Assembly: GCA_009792885.1 (NCBI GenBank)
Contig: WMCF01000025.1
Coordinates: forward strand, 10,380,123 to 10,444,122
DNA: 64,000 nt
Direction of reading: 5' to 3'
Origin: Eremophila alpestris peregrina
Taxonomy: Eukaryota; Chordata; Aves; Passeriformes; Alaudidae
A program made the translations under genes and the position numbers. Below are positions 25,940-38,700 of the stretch, one piece after another (the stretch's first letter is position 1; every line of letters begins with the position of its first letter). A model generated the notes under the pieces. It was not told where the DNA came from and did no database searches. It saw only the letters and a program-made list of their open reading frames with translations.

Positions 25940-26562
25940 GATTTCATCTCAGAAAATGTACAATTTCTTCTTACAGCACCTAATGCAGTGCTGTATTTTG
26001 GATTTATTATGAGAACAGTGTTGATAACAGACTGATGTTTGGGTTGTTGCTGAGCAGTGTTTACCCTAAGTCAAGGACTTTTCAGTTTGATATGCTCCGC
26101 CAGTGAGCAGGTGTACAAGAAGCTGGGAGGGAGCATGGCCAGGACAGCTGACCAAAATTGGCCAAAGGGATATTCTGTACCACGGTGTGTTGTGCCACCC
26201 CATATAATCTGGGCTGCTGGCTTGAATGTTGGTCACTGCCTGGAGACAGGATGGGCATCAGTCAGCGTATGGTGTGCAATGGGATTGCGCATTGCTTGTT
26301 TATCTCAGTTGTTATTTCTGTCTCTCATTTTCATTAAAATTATTATTGTAAATATTATCTGTAGCACTCACTATTATTACTGTCATTATATTAATATTGG
26401 TGGTGGTGGTGGGGTTTTTTATTATTTTTTCATTATTAATCTGTTCTTATCTCAAGTTTAACTTTGTTTTTTACTTTGATTCTTTTCCCCACTGAGGTCA
26501 GAGGGAAGATGTAAAAGAACAGCTACATGGTATTTATTTGTTGTCTGAGTTAAACTGTAACA
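25940..26562 (+). mobile_element. Solo LTR of an avian endogenous retrovirus, plus strand
   Basis: This belongs to the same broad LTR group as the copies at 1.55 and 51.93 kb. Recognisable blocks in order are: 'tgtattttggattt', 'gaacagtgttgataaca', 'ttgctgagcagtgttta', 'ccagtgagcaggtgtacaag', 'aagctgggagggagcatgg', 'aaagggatattc', and 'ccatataatctggg' (TATA-like, near 26200). A long AT-rich stretch with 'attaaaattattattg' follows, then 'ctgttcttatctcaag', 'cccactgag' and a degenerate 3' end 'ttaaactgtaaca'. The insert of ATT and GGT repeats in the second half marks a subfamily different from the other two copies. No retroviral genes flank it. The 5' limit is uncertain: it could be 25857. A 134-codon open frame starting at 26057 runs through the LTR and is not a gene. 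Confidence 0.8.
26398..26414. repeat. (GGT)n within LTR
   Basis: Four to five GGT units followed by GGGG lie inside the AT-rich part of the LTR. It is a small expansion, probably specific to this copy. Confidence 0.8.
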
Positions 26563-29500
26563 ACCTAATGAGGCCAGATGTGAAAAGTAGGAAGGAGTTC
26601 TCTAGCTGTAACCAGGCCTAGGAAAAGAAAATTAAACTTATCAAAAGTGTAATCAGTTCTGCACTTCTAGAGATTTTTTAAAAGACATAGGAAATTACTT
26701 TAAAAAGAAGAGAAAAATCATAAACCCCTGCTTACAACAAAAACAGCTGTTGATAGATTTAGCTGCTTTGAGTCAACTGATGAATCTGTGTGGTTAGTGA
26801 AACATTACTGAATTACATACCCATAACAATGGCAGATGAATTTGCCCATTTCCCCACTAAGATCTGACACAAATTGATGAAATCCTTTAAGGCAATACAG
26901 TAAATGACACACCTATATTAAGCTTGTATTTGGCACCACTGAAAGGGCAACATGCTTCAGAGTAAGTCATTCACCATTATTTAAGAACAAACACAAATAA
27001 ATTTGCACTTTGTGACTCACTGTGACACTTTTCAAGTCCTGCTTTGCAAGTTCTTCTAAAGTACATAACTTTTTAAGCTCTCGACTTTAGGTAGAATTTT
27101 GTCTTTTAACAAAAAATTGTAGCTTAGTTCTTCCCTGGTGTGACACAACTGATCTCTGGACAGAAGTGCATTTTTTCTGCAGTGGAACAGTTTAGTTTAA
27201 TTTAAACAGTTTTGTTTAATGCTTAAGTCATTCTTGAAGCTCCCATAGGGTACTCTATTCTCAAGTTGTTTTTAAGAGTATACATGAGTAGAAAATTCAT
27301 CTTTCTCAGCTTTTTGGGTAAAATTAGAGCCTATGGCTTTTGCCATTTCCATGATATTCTACTGCTCCACATCAGCAAGTCTGAGCATTGAGTGTGATGG
27401 GCATTAACTAAAAGCAGAACAGTTGTGAAAAACCTTTATGACATTAAAATACTACCCTTTCCTTGTACACAAAGCAAGGTGCTTTAAAATTAGAAATGGT
27501 CTCTGTCTTTTTATTTCTAGTGCACAAAGGCAATCACTTAAAATTTCAGAGACAAATGTGCACTGCTGTATACTTAATTTCTGTTTTCCATGACTGTGTT
27601 CCCCCATGTTGAGGGTCAGTGAATATTGCATAGTAAAATATTGATTTCCACATCTTCTTGCTGTTTTTTTTTCATTAAGTGACCTGCTATATAGTGTCAG
27701 TACTGAGAATGCTAAACACTGGCTTGTAGGAAGAGTCTGATGCTAAAAACAGCATAAGAGCCTGTGTTGTCATTTGGAACTAAAAAGTCACATTTAAACA
27801 AAAACACCTCCAATGATTAGATAGGTCTAGGTGGCCTTTTTTGGACCTTTTCTATTACTTTATACTTCTAGAATTACCCAGTGCTCTTCACTGGTTCCAT
27901 TTTTCATTAGACACTAAGTGTAAGTACTTGGTACTTAGAAAGGGTTTGATTATCTCTTCTTTTTTTTTTTCCATTCTTTTTTTCTCTGTTTTTTTTCCCC
28001 TTCAAAACACTTTATTGTGCAGTCAGTCCTGGTGTTTGTAAAGATATTTCTCTTTAAATTCCTATCCTATTCTTAATTCCTTTTAAAACAGGTTTTCTTC
28101 TTCTGCCATCTAAGAACATTTGATTCTGTTATTTTTTTCCTATCTAATATATTACATGAAAATGTATTTCTCCTACCCAAGTCACTCAACTATTTGTAAT
28201 TCTATATTTAGGATTGTATTCAACTATTTTATGTGGTGTCCTGACCATGGAATGTCAGGACACTTTAGAACTCAAAAGAAGAAACCTTCGTAGCACTCAG
28301 AAAGGGATGGTTAAATTCCATTCATTGTACTTCCAGGGAATTGAGATGCTACCATTTTGGTATGTAGCAATGGGCATTTTACCCTGTTCTCAATGGTGCT
28401 CTAAAGCCATCCCAATCATTACTTTAATACAGGATAATTTTGTAAGAGGAAGGGGAGGAAAAATGTACAGGAAAAATGTGGGCAACATCAAAGAAATTAT
28501 GCCCCTGGACATGTGTTAGGGTCAATTTTAGCTTGTCAAGGCAATTGTCCATTGGAAAAAACTCTATAAACTGCATAAAATATCAAAGTCTCAAACAAGA
28601 CTTAAATGATTTTTAACTTTTTGGTGTGGCTCATTGCCTAAGGGTGAATTTCATCCTTGCATACACATTGCAAATCTAGCTGTTCACTTTTGTCTGTAAA
28701 AACCATTTTGAGCGTACATGTATGTAACAAGCATATATTCATTGTTGAATATAGTAGGATACTGATGGATGAATAATTGAAAGTTCTCATTCCTGAAATG
28801 CTAAAAAAGATTTAAAAGCATAGGTTCAAATCCTCTAATCACTATGTGAATCACTACATGATTTTATCAGGCTACACAAATGAGGTGGACACGCTTCTGT
28901 GGGCATGTTGTGTTGGTATTTCTGGACTATCATCAGTATGATGTTTATGCTTTATGTCATATTTCTAGGTGAATTCTTTGTAGTGTATGCACCTTGGATG
29001 TAATTGCTCCAGTGTGCTTCTCTGGAGCATGATTTCTTTTTACCTTGTCTGTTTACATCAATTCAGATGTTGAATACCCACAGGCAAGGAACCAGACTTC
29101 CTACAGGATTGCTATTTAGTATTAAACGGATTGGTTCTTCCACAAGTATTGTGCATTTTCTATGTATGTTACTGGGAAGGTTTCCAAAAATCTAATCAGC
29201 TGTGTTTGGGGAGTTAGTTGGAAGATGAATACTTATTTTCAAAGGTAATGAAGACCTTAGATTATAATGAAAATAAATTTATCTCAGTAGAAATTGAATA
29301 CAGCTGATAGGGTTTTGCCAATATTTACCAAAGTGTCTTGTCTTTATTTCTAACCTTGTAGATGTGTAGCAAAATCTTTGGCAGCTTATATTCTGGCATG
29401 GCACCTGTCCTCTCTGGTTCCAGCAGCTTGCAAGGTCCAATCTTTCCTCAGATATAATAATAAAAAAGTTTTGAAAGTGAATAGCCTACATGCTAGGGTC

Positions 29501-32500
29501 CTACTGTATGAGGCAGTAAGTTTTCCCTTTGTGCTATAATCCCTGCCTACTGCTGCTCAGTGCTTATACTTCAAAGAAGCAGCACAGCCATTTCCATTTC
29601 AGTACTGCCCAAGCAGCCTGCTGAGTCAGAGCACGCTGCTGATTATTCTCACGGCATAGAGATTTTTGTTCTGTGCTTGTTTGGATTTCAGTGCCTTCTC
29701 TGAACACTCACTTCCATCTTATGTCACCATCAAGGTCACTTTTCATTTTCCAATTCATGTTCCTGTGGTTCATAGTTGCTTGGAGAGGGTCACATGCCTG
29801 CAAAGTTTAACAGCTGCCTCTGCCTCAAATGCTCTCAAATGAAAGCAAAAGAGAAAACTTAGCTTCTGGAGATCCATGCTTGAGCAACAGAGGAAGCCTT
29901 TTACTGAGTTTGACTCTTTCAAAGAACTCTAACATCCTTGGAAACATCAGCTCCAGGGTCCTTGGCAAATGACATTTTCCTCTTGCCTTTTTCAGAAGTC
30001 ACCAGTAATAATGAGACTTCCTGTCACTCCACAGCTGTCTTTAAGTCTTCTTAGCTGTTCATGCTTGTGCTGAAATCCTTCCTGTTGTTACTATACTTTG
30101 CTTAATTTTAGATGATGGTCTGCAAAATCAGAGCCTTGCAGCTCTCCACCAGCACCAGTTCATCAAGCAGCAGCTTTGGCTTTTTTGGCATAATTTTTGA
30201 GAAGAATGCTCACTTTGTGCATATCTGGGTTGATTAGACATTCAGAAGAGCACGGATTGGTCATCAAACTGAGAGTGGCTACTGACGTCACCAGAGGGCT
30301 GTGTTTCACTCTGTAGTTAATTAAAGTGGTCTGTTTTGCCCTCTTACCATAGGGATAGCTTGCGATGGACAAGTATCAGCACATAAACATGTATATGTAT
30401 TAGATTAAAAAAAAGGTTAACTACTGGGCAAATGTGAATAACTAATAGCTTCCTGCAGGGAACCATGGTGTATTTTAGCATTAATGTCTGCAGTGACATT
30501 GTTGAATGCACTTACCTACTCTTGAAAAATTAATTAAGTTGACTCGTGTATAACTAACATAAAGTCATGCTTTACTTCACCACCACGGAAGCCTGGAAAC
30601 CATTCTCTTTGTTCAGACAATTATTATTTTGAGTGGTGCAAAGCTTTCCATGAAATATATATTCTACTTTCTCTGAGAGGGACGATAAGGTCTGAATTTT
30701 GGTTTCCATCACTCTTCTGAAGTTAGCAACACACTTGTCTTTTTCCTGCTTTCAATCTTACTATTCCTATTTTTGTTAAACAGCACTCTTTCTTTAAGTT
30801 AGTAGGGAAGAACTGCTTTTGTAGTGACAAATACATAGACTCCAAATGCATCTCTAATGTTTTATCTTTCAAGCAATAATGTCAGCAATAAATGCGCAGA
30901 GTTTTTATAAATAAAAAAGTATTACTATATTATGTCCCATACATTCTTGTATATATTTATGAAATAAGCCATATTTCTCTCAGCCTTTTTTTTTTTTTTG
31001 TTTGTGATTCAGAAAATAAAGTTTGGCAATAAATTGTAATGTTTCCAAAGTGAATGAACTGGAGTATCTTCTTAAACAGTCAACATTTAGATTATCTGAC
31101 ATGGGATATGTTCCAGTACAATTCATATTAATGGACAGCAGAGGGCCCAATAAAATTGCTTGAGTGGAAACAAATATGGCAATGACATCTTGTAGGTCCC
31201 CAAACTCTTTTGCAGGGTTTATAGGGTTGTCACATGTGTTCTCTGAGTGCACAATAAGAACATTCTTACTGAAAAAGTGAAACTGAATTAATATCTGTAA
31301 TACTGAAAATTTGACAACAGACACAGTGTGAAATATGTCTGATTAGTCTTTGGAAATATTTGATGTTCAACAAGTGAAGGTTAATGTTGAGAAACCAGTT
31401 CAACCTTTGTATGTCTTCATACTGAGCGATGGTAATAAATGGCTTTGTTGGAAGATTGGTTCAAAATATAGATTCTGACTCAGCAATCTTTCATCAGTGG
31501 CTTCTACTTCAAGCAGAAAATGTCTGGGACTAGGAACTTAAGTGGAGGCTTCCGCTCATGTCCCAAGAAGTCAGCACCCTTGAATTCTACTCAATTATCC
31601 AGTAATGAGGTATTAATGTAGTTCCTCACTGACATAACAGCTATGGACATATTCATTGCCATTTCTGCTTTCTTTTGCTCTGTTACCTAGGGTTACCTAG
31701 ATAGCTTTCCTCTGATGTCCTGCCTACTCTTTTTGGTGTCTGATAAAAAATGGACATGATCTTGTGCAAATAGGGAGCATCAAGAGTATTTTCACATGGA
31801 CTAGAGTTTATATTCATCCTGAGGTAAAATTTTACTGCCAATTTGACGTACTTTTAAGTAAAAGAGGAAGCAAATTTCACAGAACTCTGGAAGTAAGTAA
31901 GGGTAGATAGTTGATTCCACTGCTGTTTTAACACTGCTGGTAGCTAAGGCTGCTACTGAAGAGCTACAGGAAACCCAAACTGTTTTTTATTTCCCTGTCT
32001 GAGCAGACTTCAGTATATACTGTTTAGACTCCTGGGGATAGTCTTGAAAGAAATGCCTGATTTTTTTTTTTTCTGGTAAGTTGCTGCAACTTTCATGAGT
32101 ATTTGGATTTTAAGTCAAAAGAAGAAAAAGAAAGTCTTCCTTTAATATGGTGATTAGGCACTCACTTATTTTCTCCAGGTTCTCAAACTTATCTCAGTAT
32201 AATTCTGCACTCTTAAAAGACCAGGGAAAGGAAATTAAATTAGATGAATCAAATTCCAACAACAAGGTTTTGCTTTCAACTGCCATAAACTCTTTTTTAA
32301 TAGCTCATCTCGTTCTTCATCAGATAGTAAGAATTAACTTAAATTGCACAAGTGACTTTTGGTACACTGTGGCATAAATTTCTCTCAGCAATGATTCACA
32401 AGCTGGTTGCTAAAAAGCCATTGATTAGGCACAAGAAAGTTAAATATTTATAAGCAGGTAATTTTATTCCCCAAATTCTTAATTTGTGGTAGGAAGGAAG

Positions 32501-34883
32501 AATCTGGGTATAACTTCTAACTTTTCTCTTGGTTTAGAGAATTACATACGTTAAAATTAAATATACCCACATAGATGTATATATATAAAGTATATACACA
32601 TATGTGTGTGTACAAATGCATTGGTAAATCTGTGGAGTTCCTGGTGAGGCAGTGCCAGGTCATCAGAGCACATGATATTACTGATTCATTAAGAGCTTTA
32701 GTCACTGCTCATTTTCTGAGTAGATGTGTAATTAACTGCCTGCTAATTGTCTGTTAACTCATTGCGACTAAAACCCCCGTCTGCAAAAGTATTTTCATTT
32801 TTCTGTATTAGGAAGCATTTTCTCAGAAGAACTAACAATTATCACAGAAGTTACTTGTTTCCAGTCTATTTCTTAATTTCATAAATACAAACATATTAAA
32901 AAAATTTTAAAGCAGAAAAATGAAGTAGTACAAAAATTTGCAACTTTCTGAGCAGTTCAGATTTCATCTCATATTAAGCAATATATTCATCTTTAAGCAC
33001 TGCATATACTCTATGCAGCATTTAAAGATGCTTGAATGTTACAGAGATCAGGGAAATAACAAAGATTTTAGAAAAACTTTGCAATTTTGCTTTAACTGAG
33101 ATGCAGATTGATTATGTTTTATATGACTTAACCTGTTGGGGTTTTTTGGAAAAAATGTACTTAAGACAAATAAAAAATTTAACTTAGGAAAGCAAAAGCA
33201 AAAAAGAAAAGTATACAGTCTAAGCAATATCACAAAGCCATGTTTTTGCATGACCTTTTTCTCCATTTTCTTAAGAAATATTACACATATAATCTAACAC
33301 GTTTTTCTAGTTGCTTCACTTCTGAAATTATATGTCCATTTTATTCTCAGATGTTACAGTCTTTCTCCTTGAGGGTATTTAAATAAGAACATCTTATTTT
33401 GCAGCAGGGCTTTAAAAAAAAAGAAAAAGGGGTCAAATAGCTAGATGACTTGTTCTCAGGCAGGTCTGAGCTGGCTTGGGTGTCAAGAGGGCTGCTCTTT
33501 GGTGGACCTTTTTGTGGTTGTTGAAGAACTGCTTCATCTTCTTCCCCTCTGCCAGCTGGTTCCCATTCCTTTCTAGCAATAACTCTCCAGTCCTGTCTAC
33601 CAATGGTTTTGGTAACAACTTTTGGTCATTTACAATTACTAGTCTTTGCATTATGGCAATTATTACCCTTTTTTCGAAGATAGAGTTTCATGACAAGTTG
33701 AAAGCATTCTAAAACCTTGATGCTTTCATGAGACACAGCCCCTCTATTGCAGCAGCTCTGGTGCTGTTACTGCAGTAGTGGATCTTACAGGTTTGTTGGT
33801 CTAAGGAGTAACTCTACCAGAAAAGAAAGAAACCAGGGACAGTTTTCAGGTAGATCATTAAAATAATCCAAACCTTCATGCAACTAACACTTGCAATTAT
33901 GTGTAAATGATAAAAGACATATTCTAAAAATCTCTTTTATGTTTCAAAGTACTCTTGGGATTTAATTGCCACTGAAATTGCACTTTAAAAACTCAATATA
34001 AACAGGAAATATTACATCTTTTAAGTAAAAATTCATTTTAGAATTTACTCCTTCTTTATATTCAGTTATATTTGGGATACCTGAAATGGTAATTAATAGC
34101 TTAAAAAGTGTTCCTCTAACAAGGAAAATACTTAATTTAAAATGCAATTCTTTTATGGATCTTTTACATCTACTCAGTGGTGTTAAGTCTTTAGTAATAT
34201 AGAATAATACTTATAATTGTTCTTCAGGTTTGTACCTTGACTTACAGCTCAGGAACATATTTCAAAATCCATCTGAGAGTTTTTGAGGACTTTTTTTTTC
34301 TGGGAAAAAAATATTTGTCCCACATCACCAACTGCCATCAAACAAGGCTGATCTTGACATTTTGAAAAAATGCAGACATCGAGTAATTTGTAAATAAACA
34401 ACTTTTCTCTATTCTTATATTTGAAAAATAACACATTTTTCCTTAAAGCTTATGAAAACATGAGTGCAATTTTTAAATTGTGTTCTTCAGGAAGTATCAC
34501 TGTAATTTGCTTTCATGTTTACCAAAATGAAATGGTATTGTACTTAAACTCATCTAATCATAGCTTTTAAATCTGATCTCATCTGGCAAGGAATTCAACA
34601 TGCTCTCAAAGGGAACATTTTCTAAATGCAGACACATTAGGAAAGCATTTTAATTATGTGTCTGAGATCACTCATCCTCCCAGTACAGTATAATAAATCT
34701 GATTTACTCAAGTCTACAGTTAGCAAAGGCCATTGTTATTACACGAGAAGTACGTAGAAATATGGTGACTACATTTCTGTTTCAGGCTTAGAGGCTGTTT
34801 TAAAAAATTCAATATCTCATTTTGCTTCTCCTTAATATCTCTTCATGAGTACACATCTGATAAATCAAAATAATAATCTTGTT
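26563..34883. other. 8.3 kb of AT-rich DNA, no gene recognised
   Basis: This stretch holds poly-T runs at about 27961-27971 and 30987-31000 and a short TA/TG-rich stretch at about 32576-32612. From about 29400 to 30370 the base composition is more even than around it, and a complete TGACGTCA (cAMP-response-element consensus) lies at 30283-30290. That part could be a conserved non-coding element or an unknown old repeat. Open frames here (up to 114 codons at 30980-31324, minus) show no family resemblance. Confidence 0.5.
30283..30290. promoter_or_regulatory. CRE consensus TGACGTCA (motif only)
   Basis: A perfect 8-bp palindromic CREB/ATF site with an intact CpG. One such site is roughly what chance predicts in a window this size, fewer allowing for CpG depletion. 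No promoter or transcript is visible beside it, so function is unproven. Confidence 0.2.
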
Positions 34884-35710
34884 CCATAGAATGGTATGAG
34901 CTGGGAGGTATTATAAGGCTCACCTGGTTCCAACTGCCCCTAGGGACACCTTCCACTAGACCAGATTGCTCAAAGCAATGTCCAGCCTGGCCTTGAGCAC
35001 TTCCAGAGATGTGTGTCAAAAATTTCTCTAGCCAACCTCTTCCAGTACCTCACCACCACCACAGTAAAGAATTTCTTTCTAATATCTAATCTAAACTTCC
35101 CTTCATTCAGGTTAAAGCCATTAAATTGTATCACCCCATGCCCTTGTGAAAAGTCCCTCTTCAGATTGCTTGTAGGCCCCCTTTAGGTACTGAAAGGCTG
35201 CTATGAGATCTCCTGAAACCCTCTCTTGTCCAGACTGAACAGCCTTTCTTCACAGGAGAGGTACTTCAGCTCCCTGACCATTTTTGTGGCCCTCCTCTGG
35301 ACTCACTCCAACACATCCACGTCTTTCTTGTGCTGGGGACCCCAGAGGTGGATGCAGCACTCCAGGTAGGGTCTCACATGAACAGAGTGGAAAGAAAGAA
35401 CCATCCACCTGTTGGCCAGGCTGGTTTTGACATAGAGCAGGACACATATGGCTGAGAGGGCACATTGCCAAGTGATGCCCAGGTTTTTTGTCCGCAAGAA
35501 CCCCAAAGTCCTTCTCCTCAGGGCTGCTTTCAATCCATTCTCGGTCCAGTCTGTATTCCTGCTTGACGTGGCCCAGGTGCAGAACCATGCATTTGGCCTT
35601 GTTGAACCTCACGAGCATCACCCAGGCCCACCTCTTAAGCCAGTCAAGATCCCTCTGGATGGCATTCCCTTCCCTCCAGCATGTTGACTGCACTACACAA
35701 CTTAGTGTGT
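34884..35710 (-). mobile_element. CR1 LINE, 3' UTR and C-terminal ORF2, minus strand
   Basis: This is an 830-bp 5'-truncated CR1. The plus strand reads from the 3' end ('ccatagaatggtatgagctg', 'actagaccagattgctcaaa', 'agtaaagaatttctttctaa', 'gaaaggctgctatgagatct') into ORF2. On the minus strand the translation shows conserved CR1 blocks: AIQRDLDWLKRW, then FNKAKCMVLHLG, then YRLDREWIESSPEEKDFGVL. After a frameshift, VRPYLECCIHLWGPQHKK reads in the next frame (35303-35533). The insertion ends at about 35710, where the TKL residues just after the FADD catalytic motif would be encoded, so the active site itself is lost. A 171-codon open frame at 35250-35765 is CR1-derived but crosses a frameshift and runs out of the element at its start. 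Divergence looks moderate. Confidence 0.95.
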
Positions 35711-38700
35711 ACATCAAATTGAGAGATAATAAGAATACTGGAGTTAGAGAAGCCTTCATGTTCAAAAGCTCATTAATGCCTGCTCAAAACTGTAAATCCA
35801 TCTTGTGAGTTCTGCACAGGTGGGATTTTTACTATTAGTCATAGATAATGCACTTCTTGGATCTCTTCTACGGGTCTGTTTGCAAGACTAGTTTCTGTCC
35901 ATGCATCTGTTTGTGAGAAAAGGTATTATTTGTCTGGTTTTGGTGTCTGGGGTTTTTTTACTGGAATGTGTTTAAGATCCTAGTATGAGGCTCCACCCAA
36001 TCAAAGAGTTTCAGTTGGTACTGGAAGCTAATTTGGACCTAGCTTAAAATCTTATTGGCAATGGTTCATGATTTCTGAAGAGTTAATGAGAGAATACCAG
36101 AAGTATTCTCCTCTCTTATTTACATAACAACTTGACACCTTTACAAATTCATGAGCTGAAATTGTTCTGCACTTATGCTCAATACCTTATTTTTCATTCA
36201 GCACTGTTTCCATTTCCTAGTGCCCTGTGTGACTTTGCTCACAGGTTGGAAAGTAGTGTAATGCATCATTTATGCTGCCTTCCACCTTTATTGACTGATG
36301 GCCTCCTTTGCTGTCAATCATTTCATTGGATTTTGTCAAAAAGAATATGAAAAATTTTGTTGCTGAAATGACTGAAGTGCATTCACCTGTAAACAAATGC
36401 TTGAGACAAATCAGAACAATTGGTTGCCTAAGGTCATTTCAGATATTGGAAAGACCTAATGGAAGTCAAATGTTGGTATCCAATTGACAAAGTGACAAAT
36501 AGAGTTTCCTTGTCTGATTGGAAAAGAAAAACACATTATCAATAATTGTTAAGAAGGTATTTTTTTCTTTTGAAAATGGTTCAGTTTGACAGTATGTGAT
36601 CCACAGTCCTGTGCAAAAGATGCTCGCGTAAGGTTGTTACATGACCTACCCATCTCTTGCTCAAAACCAAGTGCTATATTCAAACACCAACTAGCCCATG
36701 ATAGATACATGTCAGAGAGCAGGAAGTTCACCAGGATTCATCAGGATTTACCAGGGAGGCAGGGCCAGGAGCAGGACTGGAGATGACACAATCACAGCAA
36801 AAGTCAGGTCAAAAGTGAGAGCCCAGACCCAAGTTTAAATGGAGCTCCTGAGCCCACGGGCGAAAGGTATGAATGAAGGCTCCCATGCAAGGCTGGTCAG
36901 GGCTTTTGTGACAGGCAGTTTGTACACTGAGAACTAATAAAAATTGAACCATATTGAGTGTTTTGTATGTTTTATAGCACTGAAATTATCAAGAGTGAAA
37001 GTCAAATTAGTATCACTGCATGATAAAAATCGCAAAATGCTAGAAGTAGACATGTCAGTATTTGAGATTGTTTTGTAGAAGCTGATTATAGACAATACCA
37101 AAATATTAATCTAAATAGAATATGGTATTGACACATAACCTCAAATATTTTTATCCTCAATTATTAATCAAATAACAAACTTTCATGTGAACGGGCCCAA
37201 CCCTGTCTCCTCCCCATTTACAGCCTCTTTTAGAGTGAAGCTGATCTTCGTTGAACTTAGGGTTAGAATCTCTTACCTTCAATGTTCTCAAAGAAAACCG
37301 ATCTGAATTTATTGGAAGCAAACACATTTAAATACACAAAACCAGAGAGTACAGCAGATTGGGGGGTTATTGAGTTGTACAGGCTGCTCAAAGAAAAATC
37401 TTCAGAAACAGGGGTCAGATATGAGGGATAAAAAGGAAGCCTTTTTTTTTTTTAAGAATTCAGCATTGGATATTTCTTTATTTTAAATTATCATAGAAGT
37501 TCCCTCATAACATTTCCTCATTCTTTCTCCTCATAGAATCTGTGATTTGACAGATGATTTAATGAAACTGAAATTTCTACCAATTTGTATTGCAATGTGA
37601 ATTTGTATACAATGTTTCAGAAAAGCTTCATAATTAGCCAACTCCAGAAATGGTCATGTATATGTCAAAAATCTGTATATGTCATGAATAATCCAGTAAT
37701 GCATGGGATGGGTCAGATACAACCTGAACCTCTTTTAACTCAGCTAAGCCAGAGGCTCTCTTTAGGATGAGAGAGGTGGGGAAACCAGTTGCAGACTAAA
37801 TTTCCTTTCTCACCCTTCCCTGAAAAGCAGGTACAGAAACATTGTCAAGATGTTGATATGATTTTTGATGAGTTGTAGAAGAATATATTGTGGACAATCC
37901 ACTATTTCAGCTTAATGTAAAATTCACTGGGAAAAAGTGGGAGGCTGGAACAATAGGTGCATATAAACTCTTGCCATGCGAAACTGCCTAGGCTGTGTCT
38001 CCACAGCAAGGGTTCCTAGTGGTACATGAGGAAATTGGTGATTTTCCCAGGTTGCCACAGGCCTTCTTTTTTCTTTTGTCCCTGCTGAGAGGGCTGATTT
38101 TATACCATATTCATTTGTATTTTCATAATCAGTCACCACCTTTCTCTGCTTTTCAAGAGCAATCATGGTGGTGCTCTTGGAGCAAACATAGATGGTGCTC
38201 CATTAGGCAGCCCTTCTCATTACGTTTCCCTGTAGGCATGCTGGGCTCTCACCTTGAAATGGCATCTGCCATCAGCTATGTCAAGATGCCAACAAAAAAG
38301 AGGGAGATCACAAGGAGGTCATAATTTAAAATGACACAAAATACAAACTTCAGGTAATTCCTAGTACTTGAGCCTGATTTTAGATCTCCTGTCTTGGAGC
38401 AGATGATCATACAGAAGAAAAACTATCATTTTGCAGCTGGAACGCTCATGAATGTACTGCTTAAGGGCTATTTCAGAAAACATAGGAACAACAAAACCAG
38501 ACAAAGAAATGTCAGACAAAGAAATGTGAAGAAGAAGAGGTGAGCACAGCAAGGCATCAGAACCATCTGTTCCTTTTGTCCTGAGTAAAGACTTCTGGAT
38601 GAGCAAGCACACCTGAGATCCTTAACATTTACAGAGGCTCTTTGTTATCAGTGGCAAAGGTGGACTTTGTTTACAGCTGACTGGTGACAAAGGCATGCTA

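Noticed and set aside
26057..26461. A 134-codon open frame
   Set aside because: It runs through the plus-strand LTR and its ATT/GGT repeats; not a gene.
30163..30372. A 69-codon frame on the minus strand that looks exon-like
   Set aside because: It starts with TTG, has no splice-flanked partner, and I could not assign it to any protein family.
35250..35765. A 171-codon open frame as a possible host gene
   Set aside because: Its middle is CR1 ORF2 sequence, it crosses a frameshift and its start lies outside the element; it is a transposon remnant.
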